This document shows, piece after piece, positions 35,118 through 42,888 of a stretch of DNA of 64,000 bases. The DNA lies in assembly GCF_003002055.1 (NCBI RefSeq), contig NZ_PVZF01000014.1, positions 62,001-126,000 of the forward strand, given 5' to 3'. The notes beneath the pieces were generated by a model that worked only from the letters and a program-made list of their open reading frames with translations, was not told where the DNA came from and searched no databases. The position numbers were made by a program, and so were the translations under genes. Within the stretch, counting starts at the first letter, position 1, and every line of letters starts with the position of its first letter. This stretch comes from Kineococcus rhizosphaerae (lineage in GTDB: Bacteria; Actinomycetota; Actinomycetes; Actinomycetales; Kineococcaceae).

Positions 35118-36839
35118 TCACCGGTCCCCGGTCGCGGGGCTGCTCGTGCCGGCGGGGCTGCTCGTGCCGGCGGGGCTGCTCGTGCCGGCGGGGCTGCTCG
35201 TGCCGCCCGTACCGCCCGTGCCCGTGGAGGAGGTGGGCGAGGAGGTGGGCACGACGAGCGGCGGGCGGTCGTCGTCGGTCAGGACGGTGCGCTGGAGGCT
35301 GACCTCGGCCAGCCCGAGCCCGCCGACCGTGACCTCGTCGTAGGCCAGCAGCTTGCCGGCGTCCTCGCCTGAGCGGCCGAAGTACAGCAGCGTCGCCGAC
35401 AGCGGCAGCGGGTCGCCGTCGGCGAGGCGGGTGAGCCCGGCCGCGGTGATGCCCGCTCCCCCGGTGGTGCCCTCGACCATGATCCGCGTCCCGGACGCGT
35501 CGAGCTTCACCGAGCGCTTGTGCAGGTGCCCGGCCAGGACGAGCGGGACGCGCCCGAGCAGGGGCTGCAGGCCACTGGGGTCGTGGACGAGGGCGACGTC
35601 GACGGGGTCGTCGGCGTGCGCGTCGTCCCAGGCCTCGACGCCCCGGGCGAGGACCTCGTTGGCCGCCTGCTGGGTCTGCTCGGCGGTACCGGTGGCGACC
35701 TTGCCCTCGCCGTCGGGGGTGAAGACGGGGTCGCCCTGGCCGGCGAGGACGAGCCCGGCGACCTGCGCGGTGGCCCCGGCGTCCAGGACGATCGCCCCCT
35801 CGGCGGCGACCTGGGCCTGCGTGTCGGCGGAGTCGTGGTTGCCGCGGACCCAGACGTAGGGGACGCCGACGGTCTTGATGCGGTTCAGGAAGCCGGCCTC
35901 GGCGACGGTGCCCCACGTGGTGGTGTCGCCGGTGTCGATCACGGCCTGCACCTTGAACTGCTTGACGAGGTTGTCGGTCAGGTCGTACCCGAGCGGGTTC
36001 AGGTGCAGGTCGGAGACGTGCAGGACGGTGGTGACGTCCTCGCCGAGCCCGCTGCCGCCCGGCTGGGCGTCACCGAGGACGGGCAGGTTGGCGGCGGCGG
36101 CGTACAGGGTGGAGACGCTGCGGACGATGTCGGACAGGCCGCTGCGGTAGCTCTCGAGCCGTTCGAGGGCGTTCTGGGTGGTGGAGACGAGGTAGGGCGC
36201 GCGGGACAGCAGTCCGGTGAAGCGGGGCTGGCGCAGCGCGGCGGGGTCGAACGTCGCCCACGCCCCGCTGCCGGTGGCGACGACGACGACGAGCAGCCCC
36301 GCCCCGGTCTGCAGCGTGCGGCGGCGGCCGCGGAAGACGACGACGGAGGCCAGCAGCGCCCCGGCCGCCCCGCAGCCGAGGCTGTAGGCCGCAGCGCGGA
36401 CGGTGGCGGCCCGCACGGTGTCGGCGGCGGTCAGCTCCAGGGCCAGCAGCTGCTGCGGCGAGCGCACCAGCCGAGCGGCGGCGTCGACGTCGACGCTGCG
36501 GATGTTGGCCGTGACGACGACCGGGGCGCGGTGGGTGTCGAACTGGACCTTGCCGATGGGCGGGAGGTCGACCTCGACGCCCGGGGTCAGGCTGGGCCGG
36601 ACACGGACCTCGGTCTGCAGGGGCCCGACGTAGGTGGTGGACCCGGGGGCCAGCGCGAACCCGACGGCCGCCCCGGCGCCGCCGACGACGAGGACGGCGA
36701 TCCAGGGCAGGAGGTGGCGGCGCAGGAACCGCCCGGCCGGGCGGGCGGTGGCGGCGTCCCACCGGGCGCTCCAGCGGGCGCGCCGGCGGTGCGGGGGGCG
36801 CGCGGGCCCGGGCTCGGGACGGCGTTTCCTGTTGGACAT
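35118..36839 (-). CDS. Membrane-anchored metallophosphoesterase
   Basis: This 573-residue protein has three membrane helices (about 43-63, 165-190 and 198-216) and then a calcineurin-like phosphoesterase domain. The metal motifs are in order: DLHLNP, DTGDTTTWG, RGNHDS, VHDPSG and GHLHKR. The catalytic domain follows the third helix and probably lies outside. The C-terminus ends in a Ser/Pro/Thr tail with four copies of GTSSPA encoded by an 18-bp tandem repeat. The substrate is unknown. ATG 36839 precedes a very basic start. Confidence 0.88.
   Translation of the reverse strand: MSNRKRRPEPGPARPPHRRRARWSARWDAATARPAGRFLRRHLLPWIAVLVVGGAGAAVGFALAPGSTTYVGPLQTEVRVRPSLTPGVEVDLPPIGKVQFDTHRAPVVVTANIRSVDVDAAARLVRSPQQLLALELTAADTVRAATVRAAAYSLGCGAAGALLASVVVFRGRRRTLQTGAGLLVVVVATGSGAWATFDPAALRQPRFTGLLSRAPYLVSTTQNALERLESYRSGLSDIVRSVSTLYAAAANLPVLGDAQPGGSGLGEDVTTVLHVSDLHLNPLGYDLTDNLVKQFKVQAVIDTGDTTTWGTVAEAGFLNRIKTVGVPYVWVRGNHDSADTQAQVAAEGAIVLDAGATAQVAGLVLAGQGDPVFTPDGEGKVATGTAEQTQQAANEVLARGVEAWDDAHADDPVDVALVHDPSGLQPLLGRVPLVLAGHLHKRSVKLDASGTRIMVEGTTGGAGITAAGLTRLADGDPLPLSATLLYFGRSGEDAGKLLAYDEVTVGGLGLAEVSLQRTVLTDDDRPPLVVPTSSPTSSTGTGGTGGTSSPAGTSSPAGTSSPAGTSSPATGDR
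35136..35205. repeat. 18-bp tandem repeat inside the metallophosphoesterase gene
   Basis: Four near-identical copies of GGGGCTGCTCGTGCCGGC run in frame with the minus-strand gene and encode the GTSSPA repeats of its tail. The last copy is slightly changed at its end. In-frame repeats like this can expand or contract without breaking the gene. Confidence 0.85.
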
Positions 36840-36899
36840 CACGACGATCTTCGCGCAGCCGGACCGGGAGCGCTGCGCGTGGCGGGCCCCGGAGGGGGG

Positions 36900-36905
36900 T
36901 ACGGG
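36900..36905 (+). promoter_or_regulatory. -10-like box of the 36912 SDR gene
   Basis: TACGGG, then 6 bases, then ATG 36912. The last base departs from the TANNNT pattern. Confidence 0.4.
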
Positions 36906-36911
36906 GACGGC

Positions 36912-37760
36912 ATGACCGAGACGACAGCCGACACCCCGTTCCGCGACCTGCGCTCCTCCTCCCCCACCGGCCGCCCCGGCCCGGCCCTGGTCACCGGGGC
37001 CGAGTCCGGCATCGGCCGGGCCGTGGCCGTCGAACTGGCCCGCCGCGGCCACGACGTCGGCCTCACCTGGTTCCGCGACGAGGCCGCCGGACGGGCGACG
37101 GTGCGCGAGGTGGAGGCGCTGGGCCGTCGCGCGGCGCTGCGGCACGTGGACCTGCGCGACCTGCCGGCGGCGGCCGACGTCGTGGACTCCCTGGCCGAGG
37201 AGCTGGGCGGGGTGGAGGTGCTGGTCAACGACGCCGGCACCGGTACCTCGACGCTGCTGCTGGACCTGTCGTTCGAGGACTGGCGCGAGGTGCTGTCCGT
37301 GGACCTCGACGCGGCCTTCCTCTTCCTGCAGCGCGCGGCCCGCCGGATGGTGGCGGCCGGCCGCGGCGGGCGCGTCGTCAACGTCACCAGCGTCCACGAG
37401 CACCAGCCCCGGGTCGGGGCGGCGCCGTACTGCGCGGCCAAGGGCGGGCTGGGGCTGCTGACGCGCACCGCGGCGATCGAGCTGGCCGAGCACGGCATCA
37501 CGGTCAACGCGGTGGCCCCCGGGGAGATCGCCACGCCCATGACGGGGCAGGAGGACACCGATCCGCACACCGAGCACCGTCCGGGGGTCCCGCTGGGCCG
37601 CCCGGGCGACGCGCGGGAGGTCGCGGCGCTGGTGGGTTTCCTGTGCTCGGCGCAGGCGTCGTACGTGACGGGGTCGTCGTACGCGGTGGACGGCGGGATG
37701 CTGCAGATGGGGCCGATGGCCGGTTCGCACCTGAGCGAGGAGGCGTGGCGACGGCCCTGA
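36912..37760 (+). CDS. Short-chain dehydrogenase/reductase (classical)
   Basis: This 282-residue protein has cofactor loop TGAESGIG at 28-35, VNDAGTG in place of NNAG, catalytic S160, Y173 and K177 (YCAAKGG), and the C-terminal VTGSSYAVDGGMLQM. The N-terminal 20 residues are extra. Similar proteins reduce sugars or ketones (glucose-dehydrogenase-like). The substrate is unknown. It is divergent from the metallophosphoesterase with 72 bases between. Confidence 0.88.
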   Translation: MTETTADTPFRDLRSSSPTGRPGPALVTGAESGIGRAVAVELARRGHDVGLTWFRDEAAGRATVREVEALGRRAALRHVDLRDLPAAADVVDSLAEELGGVEVLVNDAGTGTSTLLLDLSFEDWREVLSVDLDAAFLFLQRAARRMVAAGRGGRVVNVTSVHEHQPRVGAAPYCAAKGGLGLLTRTAAIELAEHGITVNAVAPGEIATPMTGQEDTDPHTEHRPGVPLGRPGDAREVAALVGFLCSAQASYVTGSSYAVDGGMLQMGPMAGSHLSEEAWRRP

Positions 37761-37806
37761 CGAGGACCGGTCACCCCACCACGCCCAGAGGTGGCTCAGA
37801 GGTCGT

Positions 37807-38253
37807 TCAGAGGTCCAGGGCGGCGGCCCGGTCGCGGGCGTGGGCCCACTCGACGGGCGCGGCGGCCGCGGCCCAGCCCAGTGCGACCGGCAGCGCCAGG
37901 AGGCGGTTCGGCCGGGTGAGGCCGCGCCGGCGCATCCGCTCGGGCAGACCCCGGCCCAGGACCCACACGGGGATCCCGGCGGCCGACAGCCCCAGGTGCC
38001 GCAGGGCGAGGGCCGTCTCGTGCGCGGGGACGACGTCGGGGTCCACCGGCCGGGCGCGGTCGGCGGTGGCCCGGCGCCACACCGCGTCCGAGGCGGCGAC
38101 GGCACCGCCGAACACCAGACCCAGCCCGACCTGGGCGGCGAGCCGCCGGCGCCGGGTGGGCAGGTCGTACGCCCACTGCGCGAGCCCGGTGGCGGCCCCG
38201 GCCGCGGCGATGTCGACGACGGCGAGGGCACGGGCGAGCCGGAGCGGTTCCAC
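37807..38253 (-). CDS. Hypothetical membrane protein, 148 residues
   Basis: In this frame four hydrophobic segments are visible (about 11-30, 38-59, 86-105 and 118-138), with Arg-rich loops, unlike the two other minus-strand frames here, which are Arg/Pro-rich noise. GTG 38253 is the only in-frame start before the HxlR gene, but no ribosome site or -10 box is obvious, so the start is weak. No family is recognised. Confidence 0.5.
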   Translation of the reverse strand: MEPLRLARALAVVDIAAAGAATGLAQWAYDLPTRRRRLAAQVGLGLVFGGAVAASDAVWRRATADRARPVDPDVVPAHETALALRHLGLSAAGIPVWVLGRGLPERMRRRGLTRPNRLLALPVALGWAAAAAPVEWAHARDRAAALDL

Positions 38254-38297
38254 GTCCGGCCAACGGGCACCGTGCGGGGCCCGTTCCCCGGTGCGCC

Positions 38298-38678
38298 TCA
38301 GCGGTCGGCGTACGCCTGCCGGGCGGTCTGCACCTGCGGCACCGACGCCTCGAGCAGTTCCGCGAGCCCCTGCAGCTGCCCGGACACCCGGACCCCGAGC
38401 GGGGTGAGCTCGTACTCCACGCGCGGCGGGATGGCGGTCACCACCTCGCGCAGGACCATGCCGTCGCGCTCGAGGGTCTGCAGGGTCTGGGCGAGCATCT
38501 TCTCGCTGACCCCTTCCACCCTGCGCCGCAACGCGTTGAAGCGGATCGCGCCCTCCCCCAGGGCGAGCAGGACGAGCGAGGCCCACTTGGAGGTGACGTC
38601 CTCGAACGCCGCGCGGGAGGTGCAGTCGCGGGCGAAGACGTCGGCGACCAGGTCCTGCGGGGGCGAGTCGCTGTCCAT
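38298..38678 (-). CDS. HxlR-family (DUF24) transcriptional regulator, QorR/YtfH-like
   Basis: This 126-residue winged-helix regulator has the HxlR core SKWASLVLLAL, EGVSEKMLAQTLQTLERDGMV and VEYELTPLG. It has a single N-terminal cysteine, Cys19 (FARDCTS), at the position used for thiol redox or electrophile sensing in relatives such as QorR, YodB and HypR. It is divergent from a quinone-reductase-type gene. ATG 38678 has the -10 box TACCCT 6 bases upstream. Confidence 0.9.
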   Translation of the reverse strand: MDSDSPPQDLVADVFARDCTSRAAFEDVTSKWASLVLLALGEGAIRFNALRRRVEGVSEKMLAQTLQTLERDGMVLREVVTAIPPRVEYELTPLGVRVSGQLQGLAELLEASVPQVQTARQAYADR

Positions 38679-38684
38679 GGGGAC

Positions 38685-38690
38685 AGGGTA
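38685..38690 (-). promoter_or_regulatory. -10 box, leaderless promoter of the HxlR gene
   Basis: TACCCT on the minus strand, 6 bases before ATG 38678. Confidence 0.6.
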
Positions 38691-38705
38691 CCGCGGGAAC
38701 ATGTG

Positions 38706-38726
38706 GCACTGTGGATTCGTTAGTGC
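38706..38726. promoter_or_regulatory. Possible HxlR operator
   Basis: GCACT and AGTGC form an inverted repeat with an 11-base spacer, in the 84-base gap between the divergent HxlR and quinone-reductase genes. DUF24 regulators bind inverted repeats of about this length; the match is short, so this is tentative. Confidence 0.4.
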
Positions 38727-38762
38727 TTTCGACCACGCAGTGCTCACCTCCGAGGAGACCCC

Positions 38763-39635
38763 ATGACCACGTACGCCGTCACCGCCGCCAGCGGCCACCT
38801 CGGACGCCTCGCCGTCGAGGCCCTCCTCGACCGCGGCGTCGCCGCGCCCGACGTCGTCGCCGTCGTCCGCACCCCCGCCAAGGTCGCCGACCTCGCCGAG
38901 CGCGGCGTCGTCGTCCGCACCGGCGACTACTCCGACCCCGCCACCCTGCCCGCCGCGCTCGCCGGCGTCGACCGTCTGCTGCTCGTCTCCGGCAGCGAGG
39001 TCGGCCAGCGCGTCGCCCAGCACACCAACGTGATCGAGGCCGCGAAGACGGCCGGGGTGCAGCGCATCGTCTACACCTCCCTGCTGCGCGCGGACTCCAG
39101 CCCGAGCCCGCTGGCCCCCGAGCACAAGGCCACCGAGGAGGCGCTCGCCGCCTCCGGGATCGCGTACGTCGTCCTGCGCAACAGCTGGTACTTCGAGAAC
39201 TACACCGAGCGTCTCGGCGAGTACCTCGGTGCGGGCCAGGTCCTGGGCGCCACCCACGGCGGGAAGGTCTCGGCCGCCACCCGCGCCGACTACGCCGGGG
39301 CCGCGGCCGCCGCCCTCACCTCCGACGACGACACCTCGCGCACGTACGAGCTCGCGGGCCCCGCGTTCGACTTCACCGAGCTCGCCGCGACGATCACCGA
39401 GGTCACCGGCACGACGGTCGTCTCGAAGGACGTCCCCGGCGAGGAGTACGAGCAGACCCTGACCGGCTTCGGCCTCGACGCCGGCACCGCCGGCTTCGTC
39501 GCGGCCCTCGACGCCTCCATCGCGCGCGGGGACCTGCACACCGACTCCGACGACCTGGCGACGCTCCTCGGCCGCCCCGCCACGAGCCTCGCCGACGCCG
39601 TCCGCGCCGCCCACCAGGCCCGCTCGGCGTCCTGA
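38763..39635 (+). CDS. NAD(P)H:quinone oxidoreductase, NmrA-like (QorB/YtfG type)
   Basis: An atypical SDR of 290 residues that reduces quinones with NAD(P)H. The N-terminal TAASGHLGRLAVEALL is the NmrA-type dinucleotide site. The middle has RIVYTSLLRAD and LRNSWYFENY, typical of the QorB/YtfG group. The gene has GAGGAG at good spacing before ATG 38763. Its divergent HxlR partner matches the ytfH-ytfG and qorR-qor2 pairs of other bacteria, so quinone or electrophile stress is the probable inducer. Confidence 0.88.
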   Translation: MTTYAVTAASGHLGRLAVEALLDRGVAAPDVVAVVRTPAKVADLAERGVVVRTGDYSDPATLPAALAGVDRLLLVSGSEVGQRVAQHTNVIEAAKTAGVQRIVYTSLLRADSSPSPLAPEHKATEEALAASGIAYVVLRNSWYFENYTERLGEYLGAGQVLGATHGGKVSAATRADYAGAAAAALTSDDDTSRTYELAGPAFDFTELAATITEVTGTTVVSKDVPGEEYEQTLTGFGLDAGTAGFVAALDASIARGDLHTDSDDLATLLGRPATSLADAVRAAHQARSAS

Positions 39636-39687
39636 CCGGCCCACCCCTTCCCGCGCACCGCACACGAAGAACCCCCGCACCGTTCTG

Positions 39688-39719
39688 CTCGGGGTCCGGC
39701 GCACGCTCCGGACCCCGAG
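39688..39719 (+). terminator. Terminator after the quinone-reductase gene
   Basis: CTCGGGGTCCGG pairs perfectly with CCGGACCCCGAG over an 8-base loop, 52 bases after the stop. Confidence 0.7.
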
Positions 39720-39755
39720 ACGACGGGCCGGGCGGCGCGACGTGTGCTTCGCGCG

Positions 39756-39761
39756 CAGGAT
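39756..39761 (+). promoter_or_regulatory. -10-like box of the 39768 gene
   Basis: CAGGAT, 6 bases, GTG 39768. The same CAGGAT-N6-GTG arrangement occurs at 41644-41630 on the other strand. Confidence 0.45.
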
Positions 39762-39767
39762 CGGGGG

Positions 39768-40664
39768 GTGCCCCGACGACTCCCCCGCGTCCCGCTGAGC
39801 GCGGCCTTCCCGCCCGCCCCCGCCCCGGGGGTCCCCGGCGACCCGGGCGTCTGCCCGGGCGAGCAGTTCCGCCGGGTCACCGCCGAGCGGGCCACCGTGC
39901 TCGGCGGGCCGGCGGCGATCCTGATGCAGGTCGCGCACCCGCTCGTCGCCGAGGGCGTCGCGGTGCACAGCGACTACGCGGCGGGGCCCGCGCGCCGGCT
40001 CCTGGGGACGCTGCAGGCCGCGCTGACGGTGACGTTCGGGGACACCGAGCAGGCGCACGCCGCGGCCCGGCACGTCGGGCGCGCCCACGCCCCCGTCCGC
40101 GGGACGACCCGCGCGGACGTCCCCGGCACCCCCGCCGGGACCCCGTACCGGGCCAACGACCCCGACCTGGCGCTGTGGGTCCACGCGACCCTCGTGTGGA
40201 CCGCGCGCCGGGTCGTCGAGCGGTACGCCGGGCTGCGCCTGTCGCCGCAGGAACGGGAACGGCACTGGCAGGAGTCGAAGCCGTTCGCGCGCATGTTCGC
40301 CGTCCCCGACCGGGTGCTGCCGGGTTCGGTGGCGCAGTTCGAGGAGTACTTCGCCGACACCGTCCACGGGCTCGTGGTCACCGACGCGGCCCGCGCGATC
40401 GCCGCGGACATCCTCACCCAGCGCACCGCTCCCCCGCTGCCGGGCGTCGCGGCCCTGTCCCGCACCGTCACCGCCGACGTGCTGCCGGCCCGCCTCGCCG
40501 ACGCCTACGGGCTGCGCCGGACCCCGGCCGCGCGCGTCGTCCGCGGGCTCCTGGTGCGCTCCCGGCCCGTCCTGCCGCGACGGCTCGCGCAGTGGCCGCA
40601 CGCCGAGGTCGCGCGCCGCAGGGTTCAGACGTTGCAGCCGCGCGCGTCGACCCTCCAGGGCTGA
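39768..40664 (+). CDS. Oxygenase MpaB-family (DUF2236) protein
   Basis: This 298-residue protein of the MpaB/Lcp-like heme oxygenase family has the N-terminal signature LGGPAAILMQVAHPLVAEGVAVHSDY, followed by RRLLGTLQAALTVTFGDTEQA and the ANDPDLALWVHATLVW block. His and Arg residues in these stretches hold the heme in studied relatives. The substrate is unknown. Its last 40 bases overlap the end of the convergent PLP-enzyme gene. Confidence 0.85.
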   Translation: MPRRLPRVPLSAAFPPAPAPGVPGDPGVCPGEQFRRVTAERATVLGGPAAILMQVAHPLVAEGVAVHSDYAAGPARRLLGTLQAALTVTFGDTEQAHAAARHVGRAHAPVRGTTRADVPGTPAGTPYRANDPDLALWVHATLVWTARRVVERYAGLRLSPQERERHWQESKPFARMFAVPDRVLPGSVAQFEEYFADTVHGLVVTDAARAIAADILTQRTAPPLPGVAALSRTVTADVLPARLADAYGLRRTPAARVVRGLLVRSRPVLPRRLAQWPHAEVARRRVQTLQPRASTLQG

Positions 40665-41632
40665 GCCCCCACGACCTGCAGCTCGTCGGCCAGGTTCACG
40701 GCCGAGCAGACGTGGTTGGGGACGATGCGCACCCGCGTCCCGACGGGCGCGTCGAACCCCGTGATGGTCGCGTGGTGCTCCGACAGCGCCGTGATCCGGG
40801 CGCCGGGGTGGTCCGGCAGCCGGCCGAAACCGCTCGCGTACGCCGGGCGGTCGGCGCCGAGCACCTTGCTGCCCGCGTCGGCGACCACCCGCCCCTCGAA
40901 CCGGGCGACGACGGTCGCGACGACGCTCAGCGCGACGTCGTCGAACGTGACGGTCCCCAGTTCGACCTGCTGGGCGTCGCCGAAGACGTAGACCCCCGGC
41001 CGGTACTCGGTGAGCACGCCCCGGTCGGCGAACTCCACCGACGGGGTCGAGCCCCCGCTGACGACGCGGGCCGTGATGCCCTGCGCCGCCAGCGACTCCA
41101 CGGCCCGGGCGAGTTCGCGGGCCTCGTCCGCGGCGGCCCGCGCGCGCCCGTCCGGGGAGTAGGAGTGCCCGGGGAAGGCGAACACCCCGTCGACGACGAG
41201 CCCCGCCGCCTGGGCCGCGGCCGCGATCCGGCCGGCGTCCGCGGCGGGTGCCCCGCTGCGGCCCATCCCGGGGTCGACCTCGACGAGGACGCGCAGCCCC
41301 GGCACGTCCGGCAGCGCGTCCGTCCCCGAGATCCCCACCGTGAGCCGGACCCGGCCGGCCAGCGCCCGCACCCGCGCCGTTCGCTCGGCGTCGAAGAACA
41401 CCGGGTAGGCCACGAACAGGTCGTCGCAGACCCGCGCGAACACCTCGGCCTCCGAGACCGTCGCGACGCTCAGCCCGACCGCTCCCGCCGCGAGCTGGCG
41501 ACGGGCCACCTCCAGGGACTTGTGGGTCTTGGCGTGCGGGCGGACGGCCAGCCCGGCCAGCGCGGCGTGCGTGCGGGCCAGGTTGGCCTCGAGCCGGACG
41601 GGGTCGACGAGCAGGTGCGGGGTGGCGGTCAC
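40625..41632 (-). CDS. D-threonine aldolase/D-serine dehydratase-like PLP enzyme
   Basis: A fold-type III (alanine racemase-like) enzyme of 335 residues. The PLP lysine is K35 in RPHAKTHKS. The C-terminal beta domain has the His-x-Cys metal site H307/C309 (NHVCSAVNL), typical of metal-dependent D-threonine aldolase and D-serine dehydratase. SGGSTPSVEFAD and TEYRPGVYVFGD are family blocks. GTG 41632 is supported by CAGGAT 6 bases upstream. It would act on a D-amino acid; which one is open. Confidence 0.88.
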   Translation of the reverse strand: MTATPHLLVDPVRLEANLARTHAALAGLAVRPHAKTHKSLEVARRQLAAGAVGLSVATVSEAEVFARVCDDLFVAYPVFFDAERTARVRALAGRVRLTVGISGTDALPDVPGLRVLVEVDPGMGRSGAPAADAGRIAAAAQAAGLVVDGVFAFPGHSYSPDGRARAAADEARELARAVESLAAQGITARVVSGGSTPSVEFADRGVLTEYRPGVYVFGDAQQVELGTVTFDDVALSVVATVVARFEGRVVADAGSKVLGADRPAYASGFGRLPDHPGARITALSEHHATITGFDAPVGTRVRIVPNHVCSAVNLADELQVVGAQPWRVDARGCNV

Positions 41633-41638
41633 CTCCCC

Positions 41639-41644
41639 ATCCTG
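41639..41644 (-). promoter_or_regulatory. -10-like box of the PLP-enzyme gene
   Basis: CAGGAT on the minus strand, 6 bases before GTG 41632, just past the nitrilase-like stop. Confidence 0.4.
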
Positions 41645-41651
41645 GCGGGCC

Positions 41652-42647
41652 TCAGAACCCGGCGCGCTCGCGGCTGCGGACGTCGTCGACGAGTTCGCCG
41701 TGCCCGCTCTCGCGCACCCGCCGGCGCCACGGACGGGCCTTGGTGACGGCGACGTCGACGTCCGTCTCGACGTCGGACCCACCGGCCACCAGGTCGAGGA
41801 CGACGACGTCGCGCCCGGGTGAGCACCGCTCCAGCCACCGCCCGCCCGGTGCGACGAACCCGGCCGCGGCGGCCGGGTCCTGCTGCGGGGGGACGGCGAA
41901 GCTCACCCACAGCCCGTTCGTGGCCGCGTGCCCGGCGCACTCCACGGCGAAGGCGGCGGCGTGGTGGTCGGCGTTCCCCGTGCTGGAGAACAGCACCCCG
42001 TCGACGTCGAGGCGCTCGTACTCGGCGAAGACCTCCGGGAAGTGCGACTCCAGGCCGAGGGCGAGGCCGAAGCGCCAGCCGTCGACGGCGACGACGACCG
42101 GCGCACGCCCCGGGGAGTACATCCACGTGGCCTTGGTGTGCGACAGGTACCGCTCGTCGTACCGCGTCCGGACCCGGCCGCGGTGGTCCAGGACGTACAG
42201 GCAGTTGTGCGGCCGGTTCCCGGCGCTGAGCCGGTGGGTGGACCCGAACACCGTCCACAACCGCAGCTCGGCCGCCAGCCGGGCCGTCGTCTCGAGCTCG
42301 TCGCGCAGGACGTCCCAGGCGAACCGGTCCCAGTCGGACGGGCCGATCTCGTCGGGCCCGGTGCTCGACAGGACGCGCTTGTCGGGGAAGCAGGTCGCCC
42401 CCTCGGGCAGGTGCAGCAACCGCGCCCCCTGCTGCGCGGCCCGGCGCATCCGGTCCCGCACGAGTTCGCCACCGCGCCGCAGGACGGCCGGGTCGGTGGG
42501 GTCCTGCCCGACGGGCAGCTGCGCGACGGCCACCCGCAGGGGGGCCCGTCGGTCGGCCCGGAAGTGCTGCAGCGCAGCGGTGTAGGGCTGGCCGGTCTGG
42601 GCCGCACGGGCCCGCACGAGGCGTTTGAGGTTCTTGTCGACGGTCAT
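41652..42647 (-). CDS. Carbon-nitrogen hydrolase-fold protein lacking the nucleophilic Cys
   Basis: This 331-residue protein begins with a short basic helix region (KRLVRARAAQTGQPYTAALQ) and then a nitrilase-superfamily domain. The catalytic Glu is present (LHLPEGATC) and so is the Lys (SHTKATW). The nucleophile elbow, usually C-x-x-x-FPE, reads LALGLESHFPE, with Gly at the Cys position; the codon there is GGC. If the alignment is right, it cannot work as a normal amidase. ATG 42647 has GGAAGG upstream. Confidence 0.75.
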   Translation of the reverse strand: MTVDKNLKRLVRARAAQTGQPYTAALQHFRADRRAPLRVAVAQLPVGQDPTDPAVLRRGGELVRDRMRRAAQQGARLLHLPEGATCFPDKRVLSSTGPDEIGPSDWDRFAWDVLRDELETTARLAAELRLWTVFGSTHRLSAGNRPHNCLYVLDHRGRVRTRYDERYLSHTKATWMYSPGRAPVVVAVDGWRFGLALGLESHFPEVFAEYERLDVDGVLFSSTGNADHHAAAFAVECAGHAATNGLWVSFAVPPQQDPAAAAGFVAPGGRWLERCSPGRDVVVLDLVAGGSDVETDVDVAVTKARPWRRRVRESGHGELVDDVRSRERAGF

Positions 42648-42876
42648 GGTCACGGCCTTCCACGCCGCGGTCCGCAGGTCCCCCAGCGACCGGACCGCGC
42701 GGGTCAGGTCCTCCGACGTCGACCCGAGGCGCTGTGCCCCTCCACCCGTGGGGAGCCGAGCTGGGGTCGGCCCGCGAGGGCTCGGCGTGGGTCGCGCCGT
42801 GCCCGACAGCCTGCCGAGCGGTGGCCGGGGAGTCAACCGGTGCGGAATCCTCGTGGCCCGGGTGGTCCCCTCGCCC

Positions 42877-42882
42877 TACGGT
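42877..42882 (+). promoter_or_regulatory. -10 box, leaderless promoter of the serine hydrolase gene
   Basis: TACGGT, 6 bases, GTG 42889. It decides the start against a frame open from 42625. Confidence 0.6.
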
Positions 42883-42888
42883 GGCCCG

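Noticed and set aside
37796-38263. 155-codon minus-strand frame overlapping the membrane-protein gene
   Set aside because: Its product is mostly Arg/Pro/Gly with no hydrophobic segments, while the frame ending at 37807 shows four membrane-like helices.
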